NCBI RefSeq assembly: GCF_006439015.1
Contig: NZ_RCZG01000005.1
Coordinates: forward strand, 186,001-250,000
Direction of reading: 5' to 3'
DNA from: Mycolicibacterium hodleri
GTDB lineage: Bacteria; Actinomycetota; Actinomycetes; Mycobacteriales; Mycobacteriaceae
DNA length: 64,000 nt
Positions 1-10,756 of this stretch are shown here, piece by piece (within the stretch, counting starts at the first letter, position 1; each line of letters opens with the position of its first letter). The position numbers were made by a program, and so were the translations under genes. Below the pieces are notes generated by a model that saw only the letters and a list, made by a program, of their open reading frames with translations, was not told the DNA's origin and ran no database searches.

Positions 1-2201
<2,201 letters not shown>

Positions 2202-2226
2202 TGGGCACGTCTTCTAGAAGGATGAC

Positions 2227-2856
2227 ATGAGCCAGGTTCACCTGATTGATCATCCGCTGGTGCAGCACAAGCTGACCCTTCTTCGTCGAAAGGAGGCTTC
2301 CACCAAGAGTTTTCGGCAACTGGTGAATGAAATCGCGGCATTGGTGGCCTACGAGGTGCTGCGTGACATCCCGCTGCACGACATCGAGATCGAGACGCCG
2401 ATGGAGACGATGACCGGCCGAGTGATCGACGGCAAGAAACTAGTCTTCGTCTCGATCCTGCGGGCGGGCACGGGCATTCTCGACGGCATGCTGGACGTCG
2501 TGCCGGGTGCCCGAGTCGGCCACATCGGTCTGTACCGCGACCCCAAGACTCTCGTCGCCGTGGAGTACTACTTCAAGATGCCGGGCGATCTGCACGAGCG
2601 CGATGTGGTGATCGTCGACCCCATGCTCGCCACGGGCAACTCCGCCGTTGCCGCAGTCGACCGGCTCAAGGAGTGCGGGCCGAAGTCGATCAAGTTCGTG
2701 TGCCTGCTGACGTGCCCCGAGGGGGTGGCGGCCATGCAGAAGGCTCACCCGGACGTGCCGATCTACACGGCGGCCGTCGATCGTCAACTCGACGAACACG
2801 GCTACATCTTGCCGGGCCTCGGAGATGCGGGCGATCGCATCTTCGGCACCAAGTAA
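2227..2856 (+). CDS. upp: Uracil phosphoribosyltransferase
   Basis: A 209-residue protein, the normal UPRT length. The PRPP-binding loop [13 protein letters not shown] is at residues 128-140, and the C-terminal uracil-binding segment [14 protein letters not shown] closes the protein. It converts uracil plus PRPP to UMP. A ribosome-binding AGAAGG lies about 7 bases before the ATG. It sits at the end of the cyclohydrolase II-like/DUF1688 operon, where it probably supplies the phosphoribosylated entry compound for uracil breakdown (URC6 role) as well as salvage. The stop codon directly abuts the stop of the convergent SGNH gene. Confidence 0.95.
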   Translation: MSQVHLIDHPLVQHKLTLLRRKEASTKSFRQLVNEIAALVAYEVLRDIPLHDIEIETPMETMTGRVIDGKKLVFVSILRAGTGILDGMLDVVPGARVGHIGLYRDPKTLVAVEYYFKMPGDLHERDVVIVDPMLATGNSAVAAVDRLKECGPKSIKFVCLLTCPEGVAAMQKAHPDVPIYTAAVDRQLDEHGYILPGLGDAGDRIFGTK

Positions 2857-3564
2857 TCAGACACGGCGCGGAAGCTGGTCGCCGATCAGGGGTGCGATCT
2901 TGTCGGCCATGTAGGCATGCCCGGCGTCTGTCGGGTGCACTCCGTCCCGACCGATCAGATCGGGCCTGTCGAAGAACCACCCCGCGGCGATCGGATCGAT
3001 GAACGTGGCCCCCGCCAGGCTGGCTTGGAACGCCAGGATGTCGCGGATCTGAAGGATGGCGGTCGGCACGTCGGCGGTCGGCCACGGCGGACCGATGACC
3101 AACAGGCGCGCGTTGGGTGCGATGCCGTGGGCATGCGCGAACGCGTTGAAGACCTGGCCGCTGAGCACGTTCGGGTCGACGCCCTGATCATTGCGGGAGC
3201 CGTAGAACACCACCAGCGCGTCGTCGGGCTTTACCGCTCGCGGCGTCAAATCACCGAACAGGTTTCCCTGGTCGCCGCGCACCCCATAGCCCGCCCTGCC
3301 CTCCGCCGCCACGTCGGCGGCCACTTGCACGCCCCGGCGCGCGAGTGACTTCCAGGCGAGAGCCGGCCAGGCGTTCGCGCCCTGTCCACCGATCGCGGTG
3401 CCGTTCGTGTAGGAGTCTCCGACGATCGCGACCCGGCTCACCGAAGCGCCTGCGGTCAGAGCCTGGTATGGCGTGATCCGTGCCGCGGGCGCATTCATCA
3501 CCAAACCGACGAGCAGCGACACCGCGACGACGAACGTGGCGAAGCGACTACCGATTGCGTGCAT
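2857..3564 (-). CDS. Secreted SGNH/GDSL-type hydrolase or acyl-esterase
   Basis: A 235-residue protein with a hydrophobic N-terminus (residues 8-25) that should export or anchor it. SGNH blocks are clear: GDSYTNG with nucleophile Ser51, a GSRND block III near residue 107, and DGVHPTDAGH at 207-216 with the catalytic Asp/His pair. The start at 3564 was preferred to an upstream in-frame start at 3645 because it puts the signal segment at the N-terminus and overlaps the acyltransferase gene by only 17 bases. The pairing with a membrane acyltransferase-3 protein suggests a split version of the fused OafA-SGNH systems that O-acylate envelope glycans. The substrate is unknown. Confidence 0.8.
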   Translation of the reverse strand: MHAIGSRFATFVVAVSLLVGLVMNAPAARITPYQALTAGASVSRVAIVGDSYTNGTAIGGQGANAWPALAWKSLARRGVQVAADVAAEGRAGYGVRGDQGNLFGDLTPRAVKPDDALVVFYGSRNDQGVDPNVLSGQVFNAFAHAHGIAPNARLLVIGPPWPTADVPTAILQIRDILAFQASLAGATFIDPIAAGWFFDRPDLIGRDGVHPTDAGHAYMADKIAPLIGDQLPRRV

Positions 3565-4873
3565 CGACCTGCTCGCGCGTGAAGGATCGTGGCAAAGTCC
3601 TCCGCGGGGTGTGAATCGGTGCTGGCATGTCGTTGATCGCGTCATCCAGCGGACCTGTGTCTGGCTCTGGTTCTGGCTCTGGCCGGAGTTGCGGTACGTG
3701 CTCCACCTCCACAGGTTGTCTGCGTTCGCCGACCATTCGGCGCATCCACATCCGAGCTGGCTCCTCCACGAAGTGGAACAGCAGGATCCCCAGGGCCATG
3801 GCGACGACGATCAGCCCCAGGAAGATGAATTTCGAGCCGATGCTCGGCGCCATGCTGATCTGGTACTGCGCCATGATCCACAACCAGGCGGTGTGCACCA
3901 GCTCGTGCACCATGTAGAGGCCGAACGAGACTTGCCCGCCGTAGACCAGCAGCCTGGTCGACAACAGGGCGGGCAGCGTGCCCACGCCGAGCGCCAGCGC
4001 TACGACCAGCGGCATGAAGAGCACGTCGACGAGGCCGAAGTCGTCGCGAATGGTAGGAATCGGGTGAGCGTCGAACCAGTAGAGCGCGCCGACGATCACC
4101 GCGATCAACCCCACCGAGACGTAGCCCGCGCCGCGACGGGCGCGGTCGGATGGCCTGAGCTTTCGCACCGCGGCGCAGGCCAGTGCACCCGCGGTGAACT
4201 GCAGAAGGATGCGGGGCAGCCAGCTCCACGGGGTATAGAACTGTCCCCCCGAGGCCACCAACAGCATCACCGGCGGCAGCGTCGCGGCGAATGCCAGCAG
4301 CAGCAGGCCCCTGGCCCGCGTCGCCCGATCGATCCGGAAGACCACCAACACGAGCAGTCCGAACAGTAGATACGCGAGCCACTCGGCACTGATGGACCAG
4401 GCGGGGCCGTCCCAGCTCGAGAAGTCGAAGAACGGTTGGAACCACAGCTGCACCATGACCAGCTGGCGGATGTAGCTCGTCGCGGTGAGCGCGCCCGCCT
4501 CGGGCGACGGAAAGTCCCCGACGTTGAGCGTGAAGATGATCCACAGCGCGGCGAGGTGCATCGTGACCAGGTACAGCGGCCACACTCTTGCGAGTCGAAG
4601 CCACAGGAAGTGCAGTGTGGCCTTGGTCGACCAGCCATCGCCCATGCGGTCCAAGTAGTTCCAGGTCAAGACGAAGCCGCTGAGAATGAAGAAGAGGTCG
4701 ACGCCTTGGGCGCCGCAGTCGAGAATCGGCTTCAGCGAGTCGTACAGCGGCGGCGAGGCCATCTGCAGCAGGGGCCGGAAGTGAAAGAGGACCACCCAGA
4801 GTGCGGCAACGATGCGCAGGCCGGACAGGGCCCTGATCTCTCCGGTGCGCACAACACTCTTTCCATCACTCAA
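3548..4873 (-). CDS. Acyltransferase 3 (OafA/YrhL-like) membrane protein
   Basis: A 441-residue polytopic membrane protein with about ten hydrophobic segments between residues 15 and 380 and a proline/glutamate-rich cytosolic tail. The N-terminal RALSGLRIVAALWVVLFHF is the family signature; the His in that first helix is thought to be catalytic. Such enzymes move acyl groups across the membrane onto surface sugars or lipids. Its 3' end overlaps the SGNH hydrolase gene by 17 bases, so the two are probably co-translated and act on the same envelope glycan. The 287 bases between its start and the Rieske gene at 5161 show no convincing gene. Confidence 0.88.
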   Translation of the reverse strand: MSDGKSVVRTGEIRALSGLRIVAALWVVLFHFRPLLQMASPPLYDSLKPILDCGAQGVDLFFILSGFVLTWNYLDRMGDGWSTKATLHFLWLRLARVWPLYLVTMHLAALWIIFTLNVGDFPSPEAGALTATSYIRQLVMVQLWFQPFFDFSSWDGPAWSISAEWLAYLLFGLLVLVVFRIDRATRARGLLLLAFAATLPPVMLLVASGGQFYTPWSWLPRILLQFTAGALACAAVRKLRPSDRARRGAGYVSVGLIAVIVGALYWFDAHPIPTIRDDFGLVDVLFMPLVVALALGVGTLPALLSTRLLVYGGQVSFGLYMVHELVHTAWLWIMAQYQISMAPSIGSKFIFLGLIVVAMALGILLFHFVEEPARMWMRRMVGERRQPVEVEHVPQLRPEPEPEPDTGPLDDAINDMPAPIHTPRRTLPRSFTREQVDARNR

Positions 4874-5160
4874 GCTGTTCGTTTCGCGTGCATTCCGCGC
4901 CGTTGCGTCCGCTGGCCGTGCGGTAGGCGACCAGCCACCGGCTCATGGAAGGGTAACAGCGCCGCCGCAGCCGCAGCACGTTCGCAACGCTGTGCGCTTC
5001 CTGAACATGCCGAATTCTTCACTGTGCGAGCCGGTCTCGGGCGGGACCCTTTTCGCGCCAGATTTCCGCGCATTCTCCACGGCCAGAGGGCACAATTCGT
5101 GGAGGACCCTGTCCAGTTCGCACGGTCACTCGGCCCCACCGTCGTAAGGAACCCCTTCCC

Positions 5161-5607
5161 ATGCTCGAAGAAATTCGTCCGCCGCGTAGAGCAGTCGTCG
5201 TCGGCGCAGGGCTCGGCGCCCTCGCCACCGTCGTCGCGGCGTGCAGCACCTCCGGCACGACCTCGGAGGCGACTTCCAAGGCGGACAGCTCGACACCCGC
5301 CGCCGCAGGCACGTCGGGTGCGCCGGGATCCGGTGCGCTCGCCAAGACGGCCGACGTCCCCGTCGGGTCCGGTGTCATCGTCGACGAGGTCGTCATCACC
5401 CAGCCGACGGCGGGCGTCTTCGAGGGCTTCTCGTCGGTCTGCTCGCATGCCGGGTGCAAGGTCTCCGAGATCACCGACGGAAAGATCATCTGCCCCTGCC
5501 ACGGCAGCGAGTTCAACCTCGACGGCACCGTTGCCAAGGGCCCGGCGAAGACGTCACTGGAGACAAAGGCCGTCTCCGTTCAGGGTGATTCGATCGTCGC
5601 GGGCTGA
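5161..5607 (+). CDS. Rieske [2Fe-2S] lipoprotein
   Basis: A 148-residue exported protein. A lipobox VVAAC places the lipidated cysteine at residue 28; a Ser/Thr/Ala/Gly-rich linker (30-60) follows. The C-terminal Rieske domain has both binding boxes: C94-S-H96 and C111-P-C113-H114, with C99 and C113 as the disulfide pair. The cluster ligands are therefore C94, H96, C111 and H114. An AAGGAA ribosome site precedes the ATG. Mycobacteria carry such small stand-alone Rieske lipoproteins; the redox partner is unknown. No oxygenase or cytochrome bc subunit gene is adjacent. Confidence 0.88.
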   Translation: MLEEIRPPRRAVVVGAGLGALATVVAACSTSGTTSEATSKADSSTPAAAGTSGAPGSGALAKTADVPVGSGVIVDEVVITQPTAGVFEGFSSVCSHAGCKVSEITDGKIICPCHGSEFNLDGTVAKGPAKTSLETKAVSVQGDSIVAG

Positions 5608-5615
5608 CTCCTGCG

Positions 5616-6263
5616 TCAACCGGCCGCATCGGGCCGAAGCGGTGGGCAGTTGCCCTGCGCGTCGGCGACGAGCTCGAAGTGCCAGATCTCGTTGGCGTAG
5701 ATCTGACACAGCCCGAACCGCGGCCCGTTGCGGATCATCCATTCGTCCGCGACGACGGGGCCGACGTCCACCGCCTTGCCGATCACGTGCATCGACTCAT
5801 CCGGCGACGCCACGAACTGGCTCGCGATGTCCACGCTGCCGTAGGTGGTCACCGCCTCGTCGAAGAGCCGGCGCTGGAAACCATTCGACCGCCAGCCCGA
5901 CGTCAACATCACGTCGACGCCTTCGGTCGCCGCCGCGCGGCTGGCTCCCTGAATTGCTCTGAGCAACATGGGATCGAGGAAACCGACCACGGGATTCTTG
6001 ACGTCGAACGGCGAGGCCATCTGGCCATCGGGAATGAAGCCGCCCGTCGTGTCGACGGCGCCGGAGCCGATCGATAGTGCCGAGTCGCCTACAGGGCCCT
6101 GTCCGCCGGGTGCGAGGGTCGCCGCCAACCCGATCGCAAGCGGTTCGACCGCGATGACGGGGCCGGTGGTCGGCGTGGGAGCCGGTGTCGCCGGGGTGCA
6201 CCCCATCAGGATCACGCCCATTCCCAGGGCGGCCATGACCGATCCGTTCACCCCCAGACGCAT
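5616..6263 (-). CDS. M15 family D-alanyl-D-alanine carboxypeptidase-like lipoprotein
   Basis: A 215-residue lipoprotein: a signal segment with lipid-acceptor Cys22 (ILMGC), a Pro/Thr-rich linker, then a VanY/M15 peptidase domain. The zinc ligands are visible as S-x-H-x(6)-D (H159, D166) and the ExWH motif with H195. Substrates are probably stem peptides of peptidoglycan at the outer face of the membrane. The start at 6263 is chosen because it begins the signal peptide; longer in-frame extensions give an arginine-rich run that is a shadow of the divergent gene. Only 11 bases separate this start from the divergent start at 6275. Confidence 0.85.
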   Translation of the reverse strand: MRLGVNGSVMAALGMGVILMGCTPATPAPTPTTGPVIAVEPLAIGLAATLAPGGQGPVGDSALSIGSGAVDTTGGFIPDGQMASPFDVKNPVVGFLDPMLLRAIQGASRAAATEGVDVMLTSGWRSNGFQRRLFDEAVTTYGSVDIASQFVASPDESMHVIGKAVDVGPVVADEWMIRNGPRFGLCQIYANEIWHFELVADAQGNCPPLRPDAAG

Positions 6264-6274
6264 GGGATGAGCGT

Positions 6275-7429
6275 ATGGCAGGCTCTGCGGTCGTGGACCT
6301 TCCCCGCCCCGATCCGGGTCTCCCCCACCTCGCCGACGTGGTGCCGTCGGTATTGGCCGCCATGGGGGCTCCCGACTTCGAGCGGCGAATCCCATTGCAG
6401 GACGGTGTTTCCGGCGCGGCCGTGTTGCTGATCGACGGGCTCGGTGCCGAACTGCTCGATACCTACGCCGACGACGCACCGGTATTGGCCGGACTCCGCG
6501 GCCAGACGCTGAGCGTCGGATTCCCCTCGACCACCGCCGCCGGGTTGGCCGCCGTCGGTACCGGATGCCTCAGCGGTGAACACGGCATGGTTGGTTACAC
6601 CTTCCGATTGCGGGACGCCGGTGTCGTCAACGCCCTGCAGTGGCGGCCGCACCCCTGGGGCGACGATCTTCGCGACGCACTGCCACCCGAACGGGTGCAG
6701 CCGCTGCCGACCACCTTCGAGAGAGCCGCCGCGGCGGGGTTCGCGGTGAGCGTCGTCTCCAAGGCGCAATTCAACGATTCCGGACTGACCCGCGCGGTGC
6801 TGCGAGGCGCACGCTACGTCGGCGTTCACGGGCTCGGAGACCTCGGCGCGGCGGTGCAGGACGCGATAACGGGTCGCGGCTTCTGTTTCGGCTACCACGG
6901 TGATCTCGACCTTATCGGCCATCTTCACGGCCCGGGTTCGTCGGCGTGGCGCCTGCAGCTGCGTCAGGTGGACCGGTTGGTGGAGTCCGTGCTGGAGAGT
7001 CTGCCGTCCGGCGGGCTGCTGGCGATCGTCGCCGATCACGGCATGATCGGTGTCGGCGACGCGGACCGGGTGGACCTCGACGACAGTACGGCCCTGCTCG
7101 ACGGGGTGAACGCGATCGGCGGCGAGGCGCGGGCCCGGCACGTCTACACCGACGAAGGCGCCGCGGAAACGGTCCTCGCGGTCTGGCGGGAAAGCCTCGG
7201 CGATCGGGCGTGGGTGGCGTCTCGCGAGGAGGCGATCGCCGCGGGGTGGTTCGGTGCTCGGGTGGCCGACGCCGTGCGGTACCGAATCGGCGACGTCGTG
7301 GCGGCCGGTCGCGACGCGACGGTGATGGTCCGGCGCACTGTCGAGCCCGTCGAATCGGGACTCGTCGGGCACCACGGTTCGCTCACTACCGCAGAGCAGC
7401 GTGTTCCGCTGCTGTTGGCCTACGGATAA
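6275..7429 (+). CDS. Alkaline phosphatase superfamily phosphodiesterase/nucleotide pyrophosphatase
   Basis: A 384-residue protein of the type I phosphodiesterase/nucleotide pyrophosphatase family. Metal and nucleophile motifs are in order: LIDGLG with D54, FPSTTAAG with nucleophile Thr86 or Thr87, GYHGDLDLIGH with D210/D212 and H216, VADHG with D254/H255, and VGHHGS near the C-terminus. No signal peptide is visible. The ATG at 6275 was used, but a GTG at 6293 is equally possible and would leave a slightly larger divergent gap. The YaaA-like gene starts 10 bases after the stop. The substrate is not evident. Confidence 0.82.
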   Translation: MAGSAVVDLPRPDPGLPHLADVVPSVLAAMGAPDFERRIPLQDGVSGAAVLLIDGLGAELLDTYADDAPVLAGLRGQTLSVGFPSTTAAGLAAVGTGCLSGEHGMVGYTFRLRDAGVVNALQWRPHPWGDDLRDALPPERVQPLPTTFERAAAAGFAVSVVSKAQFNDSGLTRAVLRGARYVGVHGLGDLGAAVQDAITGRGFCFGYHGDLDLIGHLHGPGSSAWRLQLRQVDRLVESVLESLPSGGLLAIVADHGMIGVGDADRVDLDDSTALLDGVNAIGGEARARHVYTDEGAAETVLAVWRESLGDRAWVASREEAIAAGWFGARVADAVRYRIGDVVAAGRDATVMVRRTVEPVESGLVGHHGSLTTAEQRVPLLLAYG

Positions 7430-7439
7430 TCTCGTCGCC

Positions 7440-8186
7440 GTGATCGTGCTGCTGCCGCCGTCGGAGACCAAGCGCGACGGCGGCGACGGACCGCCGCTGC
7501 GTCTGGAGGCTCTGACCTCACCGGAGTTGGGACCGCTGCGGAAGGCGCTCGTCGACGAACTCATCGCCCTGTCCGCCGACCGGCCCGCGGCCCGGCGGGC
7601 ACTGGGCATCTCCGCGTCGCAGGACGGCGAGATCGACCGCAACGCAGCCCTGCTGACCGCGCCGACCATGCCGGCCATCGAGCGCTATACCGGCGTGCTG
7701 TACGACGCCCTCGACGTCGCGTCCCTTCGTGGTGCTGCGGCATCACGCGCCCGTGCACGACTTGCCGTCAGCTCCGCTCTGTTCGGGCTGCTGCGCGCCG
7801 ACGACGCCGTTCCGGCCTACCGGCTATCGGCCGGGTCGAAGCTGCCTGGCGGGGCGACACTGGCAGCCAGATGGCGTCCCGTCCTGGAACCCGTGCTGGC
7901 GCGGTTGGCGGGCGCCGAGCTGGTCGTCGACCTCAGGTCCGGTTCCTATGCGGCACTCGGCAGGCTGCCCGGGGCGGTCGACGTGGACGTCGTCGCCGAG
8001 CACGCCGACGGCAGGCGAACGATCGTCAGCCACTTCAACAAAGCCCACAAGGGCAGGCTGGCGCGGGTGCTGGCGTCCAGCAGATCGGAGCCCAACGATG
8101 CGTCGGCGGTGGCCGCACTGGCCCGCCGCGCGGGGATGCGTGTCGAGCGCAAGGGCAACGAGCTGATCGTGGTGGTGCCCGTCTAA
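7440..8186 (+). CDS. yaaA: YaaA family (UPF0246) peroxide stress protein
   Basis: A 248-residue cytosolic protein starting at GTG 7440. It begins VIVLLPPSETK, the YaaA/DUF328 signature, and later has a YTGVLYDAL segment, DLRSGSYAA and SHFNKAHKGRLAR, all typical of the family. In E. coli YaaA lowers free iron during peroxide stress; the mycobacterial role is unproven. An upstream ATG at 7401 in the same frame lies inside the preceding gene and would add non-conserved residues, so the GTG is preferred. It lies 10 bases after the phosphodiesterase gene and is probably co-transcribed. Confidence 0.85.
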   Translation: MIVLLPPSETKRDGGDGPPLRLEALTSPELGPLRKALVDELIALSADRPAARRALGISASQDGEIDRNAALLTAPTMPAIERYTGVLYDALDVASLRGAAASRARARLAVSSALFGLLRADDAVPAYRLSAGSKLPGGATLAARWRPVLEPVLARLAGAELVVDLRSGSYAALGRLPGAVDVDVVAEHADGRRTIVSHFNKAHKGRLARVLASSRSEPNDASAVAALARRAGMRVERKGNELIVVVPV

Positions 8187-8202
8187 GCGCTGCTTGATCG
8201 GC

Positions 8203-8610
8203 TCACAACGTCCCGAACAGTTCGATGGAGTTCCCGTCGGGATCTGCGATGAACATCCAACCCATTCCGGGGACGGGCGCGAACTCGGTCGGCGGTTCGA
8301 CGATCGGGTAGCCCGCGGCCTCGACCTTGGCGGCAACGTCGTGAAGGTTCTGCACGCCGATGGTGAAGTACCTCAGACCGGCTTGCGTTCGCCCACCGCC
8401 GGGGGACGGCGGCAGTGGTGGTGGCGTTGTGAAGGTGACGAGTTTCAGCACGGCGCCACCGAGGACGTAGCGCCGCTGGGTTCCGTCGGCGAACTCGATC
8501 TCGCCCTGCAACTCGAGCCCGAGGAAGCCTTCGTAGAACTCGACCATCGCCTCGACGTTCGTCGTCACCAGCCCGATCTCGATGCTGGGGCTCAGCAGGT
8601 CCAGGATCAC
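8203..8610 (-). CDS. VOC/glyoxalase-bleomycin resistance family protein
   Basis: A 135-residue single-copy vicinal oxygen chelate protein with a GTG start. Paired beta-alpha-beta-beta-beta modules are visible: an N-terminal EIGLVTTNVEAMVEFYEGFLGL and a C-terminal FIADPDGNSIELF, the latter carrying the usual terminal metal-binding Glu. An odd proline-rich insertion (PPPLPPSPGGG, residues about 64-74) separates the halves. The protein likely dimerises. No substrate can be assigned; it sits between convergent YaaA and an alpha/beta hydrolase. Confidence 0.8.
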   Translation of the reverse strand: MILDLLSPSIEIGLVTTNVEAMVEFYEGFLGLELQGEIEFADGTQRRYVLGGAVLKLVTFTTPPPLPPSPGGGRTQAGLRYFTIGVQNLHDVAAKVEAAGYPIVEPPTEFAPVPGMGWMFIADPDGNSIELFGTL

Positions 8611-8682
8611 GGTGTCGATTTTGGCCCAGTCGAGCCGTTGGCGCGTGAAAACGGCTCTCGCGAGACGGAACGCGAACTGCCG

Positions 8683-9468
8683 TCACAATCCGTTGCTCAC
8701 CAGCCAGGCGTCGATTCGCTCTGCCACGGTCGGCCATGCGGGTTCGAGCATCATGTCGTGACCCATGCCCGGAAAGATCTCGGCTTTCGTGCGGTAGGCG
8801 CGCGCGGTGGCATGAACCTCCGCGGTGGTGAAGCACCCGTCTTGTTCTGCGCCCATCACCAGGAGCGGTGCGGTAATGCGCTTCGGCCTTGGCAAATTCA
8901 GCAGGGCGCCGTCCCAAGACGCGCGAGAGCTCTCCTCCTGGAGACGGTCTGCACATTGGGCGACCACCTCGTCTGGAGTCGTCGCGGAAAAGAACCTGTC
9001 CCGTACCGCCTCCTCGGTGTCCAACAGTGACAATGAGTTCCGCGTCACCGCCGACTTGGTGACCTTCCACGGATGTTGTCGCGCCCATCGAAGCAGAAAT
9101 CCGGTCGCACCGCGGGTGGGCACGGAGGCCAGCAACACTCCGGCGGGGGCGCGGCGAGTCTCGAGGTATTTCTGGACGATGAGTCCGCCCATCGAGTGGC
9201 CGATGACAACCGGTGCCACGGACAGCCTGTCCGCCACTTCACCGACGTCACCGACGTAGTCGGCGATCGAACATCGGTTCAGACTCTGCCTTGCCGGTCG
9301 CCCTCCGTGACCTCGCAGATTGACGGCCACTGCGTGATAACCACGATCGGCGAAATAGCCCAGGAAGTTCTCCTCCCAGCACCACGCCGCATGCCATGCC
9401 CCGTGAACGAAGACCAAGGGCACCGGATGTTGGCTGCTAGTGCACCCTCTATCGATCAATTCGAGCAT
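8683..9468 (-). CDS. Alpha/beta hydrolase
   Basis: A 261-residue hydrolase with the oxyanion-region HGAWHAAWCW and the nucleophile elbow GHSMGG (Ser92), and a late GMGHDMM carrying the catalytic His. The start at ATG 9468 is favoured because a strong GGGGGG purine run lies about 5 bases upstream; an in-frame TTG at 9480 is the alternative. It resembles the plant-esterase-like (MES/HNL-type) hydrolases common in mycobacteria. The substrate is unknown. It is divergent from terC. Confidence 0.85.
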   Translation of the reverse strand: MLELIDRGCTSSQHPVPLVFVHGAWHAAWCWEENFLGYFADRGYHAVAVNLRGHGGRPARQSLNRCSIADYVGDVGEVADRLSVAPVVIGHSMGGLIVQKYLETRRAPAGVLLASVPTRGATGFLLRWARQHPWKVTKSAVTRNSLSLLDTEEAVRDRFFSATTPDEVVAQCADRLQEESSRASWDGALLNLPRPKRITAPLLVMGAEQDGCFTTAEVHATARAYRTKAEIFPGMGHDMMLEPAWPTVAERIDAWLVSNGL

Positions 9469-9581
9469 TTCACCCCCCAACCGTGATCATCCCGGTCGGC
9501 GCATCCGTCCGCAGAGAAACCGCAGCAGCTCGGAGGGGAGGTGGCCAATTGCCCGTCGGGGCTGTCGTCTGCCACACTTGT

Positions 9582-9688
9582 GGGCGAGGGGAGTATTCCT
9601 TCGCCACGGTGTCGTCATCACGTTGTCCAATGCTGGGCAGCCGGTGCCGTGGATCGCGCCCATGGCGCGGTGGTAGAGACCTCGGCCG
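9582..9688 (+). promoter_or_regulatory. Probable yybP-ykoY (Mn2+) riboswitch upstream of terC
   Basis: Two conserved yybP-ykoY boxes are visible: GGGGAGTA at 9588-9595 and GAGACC at 9676-9681. They are closed by a P1-like helix pairing GGGCGAGG (9582-9589) with CCTCGGCC (9680-9687), with one mismatch. The internal segment can fold into hairpins as the family requires. The element ends 28 bases before the TerC start, and a GGAGG at 9702-9706 follows it. Mn2+-sensing yybP-ykoY RNAs are known to control TerC/Alx and MntP exporters, which fits. A covariance-model search (Rfam RF00080) would settle it. Confidence 0.75.
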
Positions 9689-9715
9689 TATAACTACGCC
9701 CGGAGGCAGTCCCAC

Positions 9716-10708
9716 ATGCAGGTAACCCAGATCGAATGGTTCGTCACCATTGGCGTGACGTTGGCCGTTCTGTTGTTCGACATCATCTTCATCGCACGCA
9801 GGCCCCACGAGCCGACCTTCAAGGAGTGCGCGATCGCTCTGTCGTTCTACGTCGGCCTGGCCGTGGCGTTCGGCATCTGGGTGTGGATGTCGCACGGCAG
9901 TCAGTACGGCGTCGAGTTCTATGCAGGTTGGTTGACCGAATACAGCCTGTCCATCGACAACCTGTTCATCTTCCTGATCATCATGGCGAGCTTCAAGGTG
10001 CCGAGGAAGTACCAGCAGGAGGCCCTGCTGGTCGGCATCATCCTGGCGCTGATCTTCCGCGGCATCTTCATTGCGCTCGGCGCAGTGGCGATCGATCAGT
10101 TCTCCTGGATCTTCTACGTGTTCGGCGCGTTCCTGGTCTACACCGCGATCTCACTCGCCCGCGATACCGAACACGACGACGACGCCGAGAACAGCGTGGT
10201 GAAGTTCGCCCGTAGGCACCTGACCCTCACCGACAAGTGGGAGGGGCTCAAGCTGTGGATCAAGGAGGACGGCAAGCGTCTGATGACGCCGATGTTCCTC
10301 GTCATCGTGGCGCTGGGCACCACCGACCTGCTCTTCGCGCTCGACTCCATCCCCGCGATCTACGGGCTCACGAAGGAGCCCTACATCGTGTTCACCGCCA
10401 ACGTGTTCGCACTCATGGGGCTACGGCAGCTGTACTTCCTGCTCGGCGACCTGCTCAAGCGCTTGGTCTACCTGTCCCAGGGGTTAGCCTTCATCCTGCT
10501 GTTCATCGGCGTGAAGCTCGTCCTGCACGCGCTCCACGAGAACGAGCTGCCGTTCATCAACGGCGGCGAGAACGTTCCCGTGCCAGAGATCCCGACGTTA
10601 CTGAGCCTCGGCGTCATCGTCGTCACGCTGGTCGTCACGACGTTCGCGAGTCTGTACAAGACCCGGGTCGTGGACAAGCGGCCCGAGGCTGCCGAGGAGA
10701 ACGCCTAA
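9716..10708 (+). CDS. TerC family integral membrane protein, probable Mn2+ exporter
   Basis: A 330-residue protein with about nine transmembrane segments. It carries the TerC hallmarks: a membrane-embedded acidic motif SIDNLFIFLI near residue 81 and LFALDSIPAI near residue 210, whose Asp residues line the metal path, plus a charged cytosolic loop with DTEHDDDAE. A GGAGG ribosome site lies 9 bases before the ATG. The upstream yybP-ykoY-like RNA indicates manganese induction, so Mn2+ efflux (Alx/MeeY-type) is a better guess than tellurite resistance. Confidence 0.9.
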   Translation: MQVTQIEWFVTIGVTLAVLLFDIIFIARRPHEPTFKECAIALSFYVGLAVAFGIWVWMSHGSQYGVEFYAGWLTEYSLSIDNLFIFLIIMASFKVPRKYQQEALLVGIILALIFRGIFIALGAVAIDQFSWIFYVFGAFLVYTAISLARDTEHDDDAENSVVKFARRHLTLTDKWEGLKLWIKEDGKRLMTPMFLVIVALGTTDLLFALDSIPAIYGLTKEPYIVFTANVFALMGLRQLYFLLGDLLKRLVYLSQGLAFILLFIGVKLVLHALHENELPFINGGENVPVPEIPTLLSLGVIVVTLVVTTFASLYKTRVVDKRPEAAEENA

Positions 10709-10756
10709 CCGTCGTCGAGTTGCCGATCGCGATGCCAGGCTTCAGGATTCGAACCA

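Noticed and set aside
3473-4369. Long forward reading frame antisense to the acyltransferase gene.
   Set aside because: It is His/Gln/Arg-rich shadow sequence; the opposite strand encodes a clear membrane protein.
4436-5962. Long forward reading frame opposite the acyltransferase and Rieske region.
   Set aside because: It is rich in Arg/Pro/Ser, has no motif, and overlaps well-supported genes on both strands.
10745-10755. GGATTCGAACC looks like the reverse complement of a tRNA T-loop, as at an integration site.
   Set aside because: The flanking bases do not form a T-arm stem or an acceptor stem, and the motif overlaps the amidase start region. It is chance similarity.
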